Below, piece by piece: positions 47,678-58,590 of a stretch of 64,000 nucleotides of DNA (its first letter is position 1; each line of letters opens with the position of its first letter). A program made the translations under genes and the position numbers. The notes under the pieces were generated by a model that saw only the letters and a list, made by a program, of their open reading frames with translations, was not told the origin of the DNA and did no database searches. Source of the stretch: Chimonanthus salicifolius (taxonomy: Eukaryota; Streptophyta; Magnoliopsida; Laurales; Calycanthaceae); assembly GCA_013350335.1 (NCBI GenBank), contig CM023537.1:49102111-49166110 (forward strand). Direction: 5' to 3'.

Positions 47678-49572
47678 ATGGCATTTGTTAAGGGATGTTT
47701 TGAAAGTAGTGAGGACCTTATAAATTATATTAAGAATATCTACTTTGAAGAAGGATTTGTATCTACCATAAAGAGGTCATGTAATAAGGAAAATAAGTTA
47801 GTCATTGGGACTGCGATAGAGGAGGTAAATACCGCAACACGGTCAGCTTGGAAGATGATGAGAGAAAAATGAAAGTATACTCTAGCCAATGCAATTGTCC
47901 TTTTGAAGTGAAAGGAAAACAAATTTTTGATGGGTCATGGAAGTTGACCATAAAGAATTTGGAGTACAATCATGATATATCGAATGTATTATTAGGTCAT
48001 CTAGGTACAAGATATTTTTCAGATGCTGAGAAAACAATGATCATTGAAATGAGGAGTAACAATATACCACTACGGCAAATTTTGACGACCCTTAGAAATG
48101 AAAATCCAGATATTTAAGTATCAGAGGCTGATTTGCACAACTTTTATTCTTCGATTCGGAAAGAGCAACTAAGGGGTCGAATTACAATTGAAGCTCTGAT
48201 AGAAGATCTTTAGGAAGGTAGTTACCAATATTTTCTTGATCATGACAGTGATGGTCGTCTGTCCTATCTATTTTTTGACACATCCAAAGTCAATTTTACT
48301 TACCAAGTACTATCATAATGTGTTTCTGCTGGATTGCATGTACAAAACCAACCGATATCATATGTCTTTACTTCATATAGTTGGTGTGATAAGTTTAAAT
48401 AAGAATTTCTGTTTATGCTATGCATTTCTAAGAAATGAGAAATTTTAAGATTATTTATGGACATTACAGATGTTTATAAAAGTCTCAGGAGTGCAGTATG
48501 ATTGACAAGTTCTTTTGACTGATAAGGAATTGGCGTTAAAGAATATCATTGATTTGGAATTCCCTAATGTTGTACATATTTTGTGTTCTTGGCACATCAA
48601 CAAGACTATTGTTGCTTCATTGTAAACCTTTGTTTAAGAAAATCGAAGACTGGAGTGCATTTTTTACTGAATGGAATGACATGATTGAGTCTCAAACCGA
48701 AGAAGCATTCAATACAGTGTTTGAGGCATTCAAACTAAAATTTCAGAGATGATTCGCAAGTAGTGAACTACTTAATAAGGACGTGGATCTCACATAGAAA
48801 ACAATTCGTTAAGGCATGGATCGGCTGGTGTTTACATTTTAAGAATCAAGTTACTTCAAGGGTTGAGGGTGCACATTCTGTTTTGAAAAGTTATATAGCT
48901 AGATCTATTGGTAACCTATATGTTGTCCGAAGAAAAATAGATAATGTCATTGAAAATCAATTTGAAGAGTTTAAGATTCAACTTGAGAATGAAAACATTC
49001 GGTTTGCTCATATGTGTTTATTCCTTTATTTGGTGAATTGAACGACAAAGTTTCTTCATTTCGCAATGAATGAAGTTTACAACCAATTGCTATGCTTATG
49101 AACAGATCATTTTCACATATTTGTACAGAAGAGTTTAGAGCTTCAATGGGCCTACCGTGTACGCACAAAATGTAATTGATGGACAATTTACATTTGGATG
49201 ATATATACCCACAATGGAGAATCGACTTGATCTCATTGGACTACTTGAATATTGAAAGGAGGAGCCTTGAGGATGTATTAGATATACACTTTGATGACAT
49301 TAAGAACAAATATGAACATTTGTCTTCGTATGATCAAGATGTGCTCCTAAATCATCTTCAAAATCTTGACATCTATGATAAGCCAATCAGTCACCTATTA
49401 TGCAATATTCTAGAGGACAGTCATCCAAGATCAAGGAATTCATCACAGGGCCAAACATTTACACGTCGAGATCCTTCTGCATTTGAGATTGTAGATAATC
49501 AACTGAATGGACAAAGATGTAAGGTTTGCAAAAATACTGGTCATAATTCTAGAAATTTGTCCGAATAGAATT
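47678..49572 (+). pseudogene. Decayed MULE (FAR1/MuDR-type) transposase
   Basis: Successive fragments in different frames follow the order of a plant MULE transposase. First is an N-terminal FAR1-like DNA-binding part (47678-48117: GCFESSEDLINYI, CNCPFEVKGK, GSWKLTIKNLEYNHD, LLGHLGTRYFSDAEK). Next is the catalytic domain start (48250-48448: HPKSI, NVFLLDCMYKTNRYHMSLL). Then come a CSWHIN-type motif near 48590, the VEGAHSVLKSYI region (48870-48900) and a C-terminal zinc knuckle CKVCKNTGHN (49519-49548). In-frame stops (for example 48115 and 48212) and several frameshifts break it, so it cannot make a complete enzyme. One extra T near 49556 shifts the frame just before the last knuckle cysteine. 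It is the element's former autonomous gene. Confidence 0.88.
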
Positions 49573-50089
49573 ACTACACAGGCATATTCGAGTATAGATT
49601 TAAATGCTACTCCTAATATAGATGATTTACATGAATCAGAAACAGCGAGTTTGTCTCAACTTGACCAAGTAAGTGCATATTCATATCTTATGCATATATT
49701 TTCTACAGTCATAATAAGGTAATAAAGACTAACAACTCAATGTTTTTCCATAGGATGATGGATCTTACAACTTTGGTGACGATTCGACATATAACTCTTC
49801 TGTCATGACCCAAGTAAGTTCTTTCCTTAATTAATATAGATATGTATTGGCTAGTCGACATATAACTCTTCCATATGTTTTAATGTGATTTTTTTAAATG
49901 TTATGTAGTGGACTGGTGATCTAGTGGACTGGTGATCTTAGAGATAATGACGATTTCCAAGATTGGTAGAATCAATGAAGTGAATATATTACGTTATTCG
50001 GAGGGGGACGTCTTCTTTTCAGTAATATCTGACCTCCCACACATTTAGTTGAGGGCTACCAAAACATTGAACCCCTCAATATCAGTAGG

Positions 50090-50509
50090 TCATGTACTTG
50101 TCTCATACTTAAAAATGACATCTTTGGAGAAATTAAATTTCTGGTCTAACATTTCCCGTGTAAGAATAATTTTATGGCCTCGAACAGATGTTTTAATGGA
50201 CTCATCATCAAATCTTTCTACATTGGCATAAAATTCTCTAACTAAACTAGGATACATATCCTGTTTCAATGACAAAAAAGACACCCAACTCATTTTTTCA
50301 AAATAAGATTGAATTTTCAATCCAAATAGGTGTGAAAAATGAAAGGTCCACGATTTTACCAAATATATACGATCGTGTGGAGAAATCCTCTTGTACAGGG
50401 TCGCGGCTTCGAAGATATGAAATGGTTGGGGTCGAATGTTGTATCCTTCTTTTGTTTCTTTCCCTCCCTTTGTTGCGGTTGATTTCCTATTCAAAGATGA
50501 AGATGCCAT
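50090..50509 (-). CDS. Antisense ORF in the MULE, putative plant transposon protein
   Basis: A 139-codon frame on the opposite strand to the transposase and downstream of it. It contains MYPSLVREFYANVE, then SVRGHKIILTREMLDQKF. This pattern (YP.LV.EFYAN, then VRG..I..T...L) is known from the domain called 'putative plant transposon protein', found in many plant repeat-derived proteins. The frame is open from start to end, unlike the transposase beside it, but is shorter than most family members, so it may be partial. It may be a captured or accessory gene. No catalytic residues can be assigned. Confidence 0.55.
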   Translation of the reverse strand: MASSSLNRKSTATKGGKETKEGYNIRPQPFHIFEAATLYKRISPHDRIYLVKSWTFHFSHLFGLKIQSYFEKMSWVSFLSLKQDMYPSLVREFYANVERFDDESIKTSVRGHKIILTREMLDQKFNFSKDVIFKYETST

Positions 50510-50569
50510 TTAAACCAACTATTTGTGGAAAGAGAGGAAGAAAGAGGGAGAGGGATTGGTTCGAATGAA

Positions 50570-51310
50570 TGGGGAGAGATTCGAATGGGGGTGATTGGTT
50601 CGAATGAATTGGGAGAAGTTAATGAATGGGGAGAAGGGGATTACCGAACGATTGGGAGAGGGAGAGGAAGTGGGAGCTACGAATGAGGGATGGGAGAGCT
50701 AAGAATGAGGGAGCCGGAGCCGGAGAGGGAGAGGGAGAGCTTCGATTTAGGGATTTGAGAATGAGGGAGAGCTTCAAAGGAGGGAGTCTGTTAGGGTTTC
50801 GTTGATCGATCGAATGAGTGTTTTTATATAAGTTCTCATTCGTTCGAATGAATCAACCCATTCATTCGAACGAATGAACGTATATATGTTATTCGTTCGA
50901 ATGAACGGGTTGATTCATTCGAATGAGTGGGCATATATATGTCATCATTCGAATGAACGGGTTGATTCATTCGAACGAATGACATTCAAGTGAACGACTG
51001 TAAAATACCAGCGTTCTCTAATACATTCGTTCGAATGAACGGGTTTATTCATTCGAACAAATGAACATATATATGTCATTCGTTCGAATAAATGGGTTGA
51101 TTCATTCGAACGAATGATATTCAAGGGAACGACTGTAATTTTTCATTGCTTTCTGATACATTCGTTCGAATGAACCGACTTGTTCATTCGAATGAATGAA
51201 CATTGTTCTACCTATTCGTTCGAATGAAGTAAATTTACACTTCGGCATTCGCACGAACGAATGATTCATCCAAACGAATGCCGAAATGAACTGATAGTTC
51301 GTTCGAATGA
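50570..51310. repeat. Right subterminal palindrome array of the MULE
   Basis: At least ten TTCGAA-centred motifs, commonly CATTCGTTCGAATGAA or TTCATTCGAACGAATG, several separated by CGGGTTGATTC or CAACCC. It is the inverted counterpart of the array at 46630-47090. Confidence 0.85.
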
Positions 51311-52203
51311 GTGAAAAACGCGGGGGTAGAATGGTAATTTCACCCTAAAATCCAAAAACGAGTGTGTAGAGGTAGAAAAGTCGGTGTCTGTAAGTCGCGC
51401 CGGTTTTTTATAAAAATGCATTAAATAATTTAATTATTTTATTAATATTCTTTTACAAATGACTTCTATGTCTTTCTTCGTATTTGAGTATTTATGGGTC
51501 CCACTATATTGATCCAGTTAGTCCCCTATGTCGGGTATTAAAAATTAGACATGGTATTAAAATTTGGAAAAAAATCGATATCGAAAACTCAGTACTTTAG
51601 TCAAAAATTACCATTTAGGCAAAATTTCTTAATTTTGAAGTTTTTATAAGTCAAAAGCCACCTCTTTCAAGTGAAAGAAGAGTTTTAGTTAAAATGACGG
51701 CTCAGATTTCTCGGTATAAAATAAATGTCAAAACTTGATATTTTTGGAAATCTAAAAGTACAAGAAGGTTTGTTATGATATAGATCGAGTATTCATTTCT
51801 TCCGTATATTTTTAGGACTTTGTCTCCCCTGTAAAATTTGCCACCTAAAAAATGTTAGATAGTAAAAATATATAAAATTAGGACGAGCTTGGCATTCCGT
51901 TAAGTTCGGAATTTAAAAATATTGACTAATCTAAAATTTAGAGTTCTAATTAAGTCAAATGACTGAGTTTCCAGAGCAGTCAAGATTTAACCTTAAAATA
52001 ATATTATTATATTCGTAATTTACCCTTCTACCTTTGAAGTTTAATTAAAAGAGCTATCGGACTCCGATCGGATCAAACTCGGATCCGTTGGAAACCTCAT
52101 TCCGTAATCTTCACGATTAGAGGAACAAAAATCATAATCAACAGCTAAAAAATATTTAATTAATCCTAATTAATCTCTAATTGGACTGAGATATTACATA
52201 AAA

Positions 52204-52771
52204 GAAGAGAAAAAGTATATTTATCTAATTGAAACACGTCACACCTTTTTTTATTTTTTTTTTAACAAAAACTAAGTTATTTCGTCTGTAATATGAAACA
52301 TTCAAAACAAACAGATCAACTGGTAATTCTTTAGGAAATTTAATTTCCTGAGATTTCTATAAATTCATTTTTTTTTATAAAAATGCTTTATTTCAAATTT
52401 GTATTAAAATAAAATATTTAGTCGATTTCAATTGATATAGAACAAAATTGACAACCATGTTATTGAGGACCCCACTTTAACTAGCTTGGATTAGTCTGTG
52501 TTGATTGAGGCAATTATCATTCATTCAGTCGCAGATACACTAATTGCATGATGTGTCTTTCCCAATTTAATTTACAATCCAACGTTTTAAATAGAAATAA
52601 TCTTAGATAAGAGTAATAAATACTCCAGTATTTTATCTTCATATTTATGTTTTAATTAACATTCTAGATAAGTTCTTCATTCTCCCTCTTTTTGAATTCT
52701 CATGTCAAGATAATAAATAGGATTTTATGATAAAGATAATATTTTGATATTTCCTTACCCCTTTTTTTGGC
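52204..52771. other. AT-rich spacer
   Basis: No gene or element ends recognised. Confidence 0.45.
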
Positions 52772-53153
52772 TGCAACTCGGATCGGGTTTTAGCCCTATC
52801 GGCATGATCCGACCCAAGAAATCATGCAGGTTGGGTCAAAAATTTTAGGTCAGCGAGTCGGGTCGAGTTGAGAAGATAAAAATCCGTATGAAATTTAGGT
52901 CGGATCGGGTTGAGGATTTTACAAGTTAACCCGACCCAACCCAACCCTACTCGACCGGCTAAAATTAGGCTAAAACGGTTCAGAATGCGGTTCGGGTCAG
53001 AATTCGACTTGATTCGGATTAGAATTCAAGTCGGGTCGGGTTGTGAAGTTCGTGTTGAGAATTCAGATCGGATTGGGTCACGTTCCATATATATCAACTC
53101 GTGTCAAGTTGGGTTTTTAAGAACCCGACCTATCCGACCCGAGTTCAGCCCTA
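52772..53153. mobile_element. hAT-like element relic rich in CGGGT/ACCCG
   Basis: The left end GGCTGCAACTCGGATCGGG and the right end read inward, AGGGCTGAACTCGGGTCGG, are inverted and match the ends of 44715-45235. No convincing TSD was found. No coding sequence. Confidence 0.6.
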
Positions 53154-53672
53154 TCCTTTTACAAGAAGTGATTCTTCTCAAAGGAGTAAAAAACACAATG
53201 TCGACATTCATTTATTCTTCATGCAAAGTCATAATTTTATAACAAAAGATTGGATTTATCTTTTTTTTTTGTATAGTTGTCATTATATAAGGGAAAAATA
53301 CAAGAAAATTCTTATTATAAAAATATCAATGTCTTTATCTATCTTATTTTTAAAGAATGAAATAAAAATGACGACTTATATCCTAATTCTTGAATTTGTT
53401 CGTTATAAGATATAGAATGGTGCACATTCAACCTTTGATTGAAAAAGAAAAAAGCATCCAACATTAATGCTTTTAATAAATTTACAATTAATCTCTATCG
53501 AATACGATAGATGAATGGTTAATTGATATAATAACCTGTTAAGAAGGCTTTAGACGGCAGTTTTGTATGTCACCTATTACTAGTACACAAGAATGAAAGA
53601 GTGAGATAAATAGGTCTCAGCATATGATCAATTTGATCATATATCGTTGGTACTGGATTGAGATATCCTTTA
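53154..53672. other. AT-rich spacer
   Basis: No gene recognised. Open frames here are short and AT-driven. Confidence 0.4.
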
Positions 53673-53685
53673 AGACAATACATAT

Positions 53686-53853
53686 TATCCACATAGGTGT
53701 AGTTCAATTGGTTGCATTCTACCTTAGAAAGAGGAGGTTACAGGTTCGAGCTCCCATCGCATAAGTTTGATGTGCCTTCAGAGTCGTGGGTTTACTGTGG
53801 TAGTTTTACACTGAGTATCCCGTGGTTTTCCACATGTAAATTCAAAAAACAAA
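53686..53853 (+). mobile_element. tRNA-derived SINE with 13-bp TSD
   Basis: Box A TGTAGTTCAATTGG (53699-53712) and box B GGTTCGAGCTC (53743-53753) are internal RNA polymerase III promoter elements. The 3' end reads GAGTATCCCGTGGTTTTCC, then ATGTAAATTC and an A-rich tail. Flanks AGACAATACATAT (53673-53685) and AGACAATGCATAT (53854-53866) are a 13-bp target-primed duplication with one mismatch. Best preserved of three copies in the window. Confidence 0.87.
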
Positions 53854-53966
53854 AGACAATGCATATCACCAATATGTTATCTATATGGTATATTTTATTT
53901 TATTTTTTAATATTTTTGAGCTGATTCAGTTGCACATCATTGTTATACCCATCATACGATACATGT

Positions 53967-54098
53967 GATCAGTACATTGATATTTGACTATACCAATTTT
54001 AGGCCAATATTTGGGTCTTTGGTAGACATGGTGATCAGTACATTGATATTTGACTATACCAATTTTAGGCCAATATTTGGGTCTTTCGTAGACATGGC
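53967..54098. repeat. 66-bp tandem duplication
   Basis: GATCAGTACATTGATATTTG and the following sequence to TAGACATGG occur twice with period 66 bp (starts 53967 and 54033). The copies are nearly identical. Confidence 0.92.
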
Positions 54099-55088
54099 AA
54101 AATTTGATCTGATTCCATTATTCGAATAAATGTGAGCATTTTAAATGGACATAGACTTGAAGTTCTATGGCCCGAATGTAAAATAGATCTCAACCGACTA
54201 ATTCACTTAATAAAAAAATAATGGGTTGAAAGTATTGATTTAAATCCAAAATTAACACGTAGTGATTGACTCATGGTTAGATTTACTTTGAATTAGACCC
54301 GACAAAACTTGACAAAACTCACTTATCCAAACTGAGGTATGGTTTAATTTTATTTTACCCGAACTAACTAACCCTTTTTAAAAATAAGTAAGTAATGGTT
54401 TGAAGATTATTGATTCAAATCCAAATAACCCAATCCAAAATAGATCTGACCTGACTTGAACCATTGCTAGGTCTAACCTGTAATAAGATACAAGAAGAAT
54501 ATGAAGATGATTATTTGAAAGTAAAAATAATTTTAAAGGATTTTACAACGAGATAGCTGCTCACAGTCCACTTATAACAATTGAAATTTTTTCTTTCTCA
54601 AAATTTTTATATAATTAAGAGTTTTTATAAATATTAAAAATAAGAATATAAGAACATTAGTAATTTTATATTAAGCAATAATAAATAAATAAAATCTAAA
54701 TGTCTCTTCTTGTGAGAAACATAAGTATCATAGAAAGAACATTTTTAAGTGAGCACATAATTAAAAAGCCGAAAAGACTTGCAATCTAAAATTAAATATT
54801 GAAGATTTTGGATTCAAATCTCACTCTTCAACATGTAAAGACCACTCTCTTTAATTTTATTGAGTGTGTATGAATTTTACTCAATATATATAAATAAAAA
54901 ATTATACATGTTTCAAAAATTTAATTACGTGTTCTAAAAGGTCTAAATAACTTGGACTTAAATTTTAAATTTTTTTTTCTAAAATTAAATGTAAGTTGCA
55001 TAGCAAGCTGGAAAACCAAAGACAACTCCTCATGGGCCCAGATGCAGACTACACCAGAGAGCCTTTCAACTTGACAGACTTCTGCCCC

Positions 55089-55128
<40 letters not shown>

Positions 55129-56477
55129 CTGGGGTAGATTAATGAATATTTTAAATAAGTAGTAATTTTATTTTAATTTAATATAAAATATCATCTTGAG
55201 ACTTGAGTATTTATTATATGATATTAAAGGGGGCATTTAATGTGCGTCTTCAAATGGTTAAGAATCATTTATACGAGAAATGATCTTATCCTGTTGTTTT
55301 AATGGTAAATATAACTTTTAAATGATCCTATTAACATGTCTGAAGCCTTTTTGAAAATTTAAATTATTTATTAATTTTTTAAATGTTAAAATACTTATAT
55401 ATTTTTTAAATTTTATAAAATTATTGAATTTATTATTGAATTGATTAGATAAAAATGTATTTGAGTAAATAATTTATAAAATCTATAACACTTTTCTATT
55501 TGATTGATTCAACAAAAGGTCTACTAGATTCACAACATCTAAGATATATGTATAAATATTTATTTTTTATTTAAAATTAATGAGCAACTTAAATTTAAGA
55601 GATTGATCCACATGTTCTAAATGAAGTCATTTAAAGTTATCCTTACACTTAGGATAATATCATGAAATCATTTCTCAATTTAATTGAAATGACATTTTAA
55701 TTGATGGACAGAGATAAGAATTATGGCGGTTTTGATAATTAAGATATTAATAAAATGAAATATTATAATTTATATAGGACGAAATAAAAAATGATAATTT
55801 TCTATAAATTAATATTAATAAATGACTATAAAGAGAATTAAAATGTTAAAAGAAATTTTACTCAAATAAAATATTCTTTATTCATTATTGAAAATCTTAG
55901 AAAAAGAGATGATACGACATTAAAAAGAATAATTTTTAACTTATAGAAGATTATGCTTTAATCATGATACACTTATCCATTCTTTGAAGGATTAATAATG
56001 TATTTATGATCTAGATAAGCTTTAAAGAATTGATTGATACATTCACATTTTAAATTTTAGTGCACTAAAATTAAGTGAAATATCTATTTTATCTAAATAA
56101 ATAAGGAAAAAAATTAAATGAAATATCCATTTTATTCAAAATAAGTATTTATAGTAAAAATGGGATAAAAGTGTTGCACCAATCCCTTTCCAGACTTCAT
56201 CTTAATCTAGTAAATTACAGCATTCAACAATGTGTCACATTTCTTAATCAAATCTCTCTCGCTTCCTGTGTTACACCATTGATGCGTGTATACGCCGGCT
56301 CCCTCTTCCTCTCCCTCTCAAGCTCTGTCTTTTCTTCCCAACAATCTCATTTCTTACTATTAATTTCCCTTTTTTAATCTAGAATCTGTTTGCTTTTCTT
56401 GTATTGAAGAAGAAAGAGTTTTTTTTTCTCTCTCATTCAAGAAAAAAAAGAAAAAAAAGAAAAAAAGAAATCGACTG
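54099..56477. other. Upstream region of the PAS/LOV gene
   Basis: AT-rich. 54090-54476 may be an old hAT-like relic (TAGACATGGCAA at the left, TTGCTAGGTCTA at the right). No other element or gene recognised. A (TC)n tract lies at 55094-55126. Confidence 0.4.
55094..55126. repeat. (TC)n microsatellite
   Basis: About 16 CT dinucleotides, 1.7 kb upstream of the PAS/LOV start codon. It could be promoter-proximal, but no role can be shown. Confidence 0.95.
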
Positions 56478-56597
56478 ATGGGCGTCTTTCCTCCTTGCAT
56501 TGGAGAAATCCCATCGATTCTCAGATATTTTCTTGCTTATAGGGCAAGCATCAGCCACTTCTTCCATCTCTCTCTGGTGGAAGACCAACACTCATAG
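56478..56597 (+). CDS. Possible upstream ORF of the PAS/LOV gene (39 codons)
   Basis: ATG GGC GTC... to TAG, 39 codons, 191 bp before the main ATG. A second tiny frame (ATG to TGA, five codons) is at 56660-56677. If transcription starts upstream of 56478, both would precede the main start and could reduce its translation. The transcription start is unknown, so this is only a possibility. Confidence 0.25.
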   Translation: MGVFPPCIGEIPSILRYFLAYRASISHFFHLSLVEDQHS

Positions 56598-56788
56598 AAA
56601 TTTCGCTTTTCTGAAAAAAGGGTGAAAAACAAGGAAGACGATTTTCCACAATTTCGGTCATGGGTTTTCTCCTCTGAGCTAAAGTGCACAGGAGCAGCGC
56701 ACGATATTAGCGTGTGCACATGGGACTGAGGATTCTTCCCTACATTGCAGAGAAGGAAATTACAACAAGGAGAAGGATCGTTTTGGAG

Positions 56789-57419
56789 ATGAGTTCTTCT
56801 GAACTCGATCCGTCTCGACTTCGTCTCGTCAATGGGTCACTGAGTTCACAGACTCGTGAAGCGCTCGAAGAGATTCCCGACAATTTCCTAATCACAGACC
56901 CGAGCATTTCGGACCATCCCATCGTCTTTGCCAGCCCCGGCTTCTTGAAAATGTCTGGCTATGCGCTGGAGGAGGTTCTGGGTCGGAATGGTCGAATCTT
57001 CCAGGGCCCTGGCACCGACCGCCGATCAATTTCTGAGATAAGGGAGGCAATTCGACAGGAGAAGCCTCTTCAAATTACTTTGTTGAATTACAAGAAGGAT
57101 GAGACACCGATATGGGTCCTTTTCCATCTGAGTCCTGTTTTTAGTAGGGAAGTCGGAAGGGTGACCCATTTTGTTTCGGTTCAGGTGCCCATTTGGGTGA
57201 ATTTGCAGGTTTTTGGATCTGGGTTTTGCAGGAGCTCAGGGAATTCGCGGGTTTTGGGATCTAGGTTTTGCAGGAATTCAGGTAATTCAGTGGATGACAA
57301 TTCTTCTGGTACGCGGGAGTTTGTTTTTGGATCTTGTCGGAGGGAGGTGTGTTTTGATTCTGTTGGGGAATTGGGTCGGACTCTACCATTTGATTCATAT
57401 GTTGATTCAGATAATAGAG
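56789..57419 (+). CDS. PAS/LOV (twin-LOV) photoreceptor-type protein, exon 1 (5' partial gene)
   Basis: Exon 1 encodes residues 1-210 and a split codon. The ATG at 56789 (MSSSELDPSR) is preferred; an in-frame ATG at 56720 would add 23 residues. The PAS/LOV-like domain spans about residues 28-138: NFLITDP, HPIVFASPGF, GRNGRIFQGPGTDRR, LNYKKDETPIWVLFHLSPVF and VTHFVSVQ. The usual photoactive Cys of GRNCRFLQ is Gly68 here (56990-56992), as I recall for the first domain of plant PAS/LOV proteins, so this domain should not form a flavin-cysteinyl adduct. A later FGSCRREVCF is a family landmark. A 14-residue tandem repeat (57209-57292) sits between. The donor is GAG|GTTTGT at 57420. Joining to exon 2 keeps the frame (...DNR-G-LEAEES). 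Confidence 0.9.
57209..57292 (+). repeat. 42-bp coding tandem repeat in exon 1
   Basis: Two adjacent 42-bp units encode VFGSGFCRSSGNSR and VLGSRFCRNSGNSV. They fall between the PAS domain and the FGSCRREVC motif, where the homologues I recall have a short variable linker. Because AG|GT-like junctions recur here (TTGCAG followed by GTTTTTGG), part of it might instead be removed as a small intron. Confidence 0.7.
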
Positions 57420-58566
57420 GTTTGTTTGTCTTTTGATGCTGAATGAATTTGTTTTTGATTATGGGATTGTCGAATTTGAGTCTCTATACATTGACATTTC
57501 TCCATGAATTGGTTCTTATAGATTGCCTTATAGTTGTTTCTCTTAATTTTTCCCGCAATTTGTTTTGGCAACTCTTTAGAATTGTACTGGTTCTCTGTCA
57601 AATACCGTTCATTTCACTACTAGCTTTTACTGAATTGGATATTTTAAAAGATCATTGGTTTCCCCCAACTGCAATCCTCTTAAGTCTATGGAGTTGAAGT
57701 GATTATTTTCTGATGTCTCATTGGCTGTAATTACTGGGAACACTTGTTTCCCCTATATTGGTTGAAATTTTAGTTTATATGTCTGAGATAGTAGTCACCT
57801 ACAGGTCTTGTTGGTTTCACAATTTTCTTAAGAAACAGCAAAGGGAGAGAATTTTCTCCTGGCTACTCATTTACCAACCGGGTGATTCCATTTTTTGTCT
57901 TCACGTTTCTGTATTTCTGCCAAATTCAAGCAGACTTTTATGTTTCTCACTTCTCATTTTCTGCGTATAAGGCAGCCTCCACATAATGCTTTAACAAAAA
58001 AATTGTAAAATGAGTTGTTTCATGCATTCAAGTCATGCTCTGTTTTCAGCACTTCTGCACTTTTTTGCAATTATGGTTTAGATAGTTTCTTAAGCTTCTT
58101 GGTTGAAAACTCTGATAGTTTTTTAGTTAGAACTCTCCCTTTTTTTAAAAAGAGAGAGAGAGAGAGAGAGGGAAGCTAGTTAAACCGTTGGTTGTTTCTG
58201 ATTTTAATTTTGATTCTCAAGGAACTTTCAGTTTGTCTAGACTGGGTTTTGCCCTTTGAATGTGGATCATTGACTGTTGTGGTCTACTCATTGGCCTTGA
58301 GAGCTATACCAGTAGAAGACTGCAGTTGCTTGGTGTTGTTTTTCTCTGTGGACCATCTCTAGTAGAGTGCACCAGACATACATTGTTGATGCAGCAGGCT
58401 CACAGTATTTGTTTGAGATCAGTGTTTGAATTGTCATTTACCACATAATGTATCAACATGCGATTAAGTTAAAGGTTTTTTTTTTTTTTCTCATTAAAAA
58501 ACTGATAAATAAGAATTTGATGTATTCTTCTTCCAGTCAAATAGGTTTTTTCTTCTTTTTTTTTTT

Positions 58567-58590
58567 GGAGGGGGGGGGGGCGGGGGGGTG
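58567..58590 (+). repeat. G-run (possible G-quadruplex)
   Basis: GGAG followed by ten G, then C and seven G. On the sense strand of intron 1 this could form a G-quadruplex in DNA or pre-mRNA. Such runs are also error-prone in sequencing. Confidence 0.7.

Larger units (their letters stand above)
46541..51401 (+). mobile_element. Mutator-like element (4.86 kb) with transposase relic and second ORF
   Basis: Flanks GGTTTTTGA (46532-46540) and GGTTTTTTA (51402-51410) form a 9-bp TSD with one mismatch. Ends: GGCCCGACTTATAGACAC and, inward from the right, GGCGCGACTTACAGACAC. The inverted ends extend for roughly 130 bp and continue into arrays of TTCGAA-centred palindromes. The interior holds a decayed MULE transposase (47678-49572, +) and an antisense 139-codon ORF (50090-50509). 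The 780-bp element at 24526 has matching ends. It is nested within the LTR at 43480-52198. Confidence 0.93.
43480..52198 (-). mobile_element. Solo LTR with nested insertions and 5-bp TSD
   Basis: Plus-strand ends are TGTCACGCCCCGAAC and GAGATATTACA. TAAAA flanks it at 43475-43479 and 52199-52203. After removing the nested MULE with its TSD (about 4.87 kb) and the hAT-like element (about 0.53 kb), the LTR itself is about 3.3 kb, close to the LTR at 4902. A minus-strand TATAAAT (46468-46474) indicates right-to-left transcription. It shares its ends with the LTRs at 4902 and 18494. A block of 40 bp at 43794-43833 is shared with them. No internal retrotransposon genes are present. Confidence 0.85.

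Noticed and set aside
53699..53760. tRNA gene candidate (box A and box B present)
   Set aside because: It has the internal promoter boxes but no cloverleaf-compatible ends. It continues into a SINE 3' end with A-rich tail and is flanked by a 13-bp TSD, so it is a SINE.
54090..54476. hAT-like element with TAGACATGGCAA ends
   Set aside because: The ends look inverted but the flanks do not match, so it is mentioned only in the regional note.
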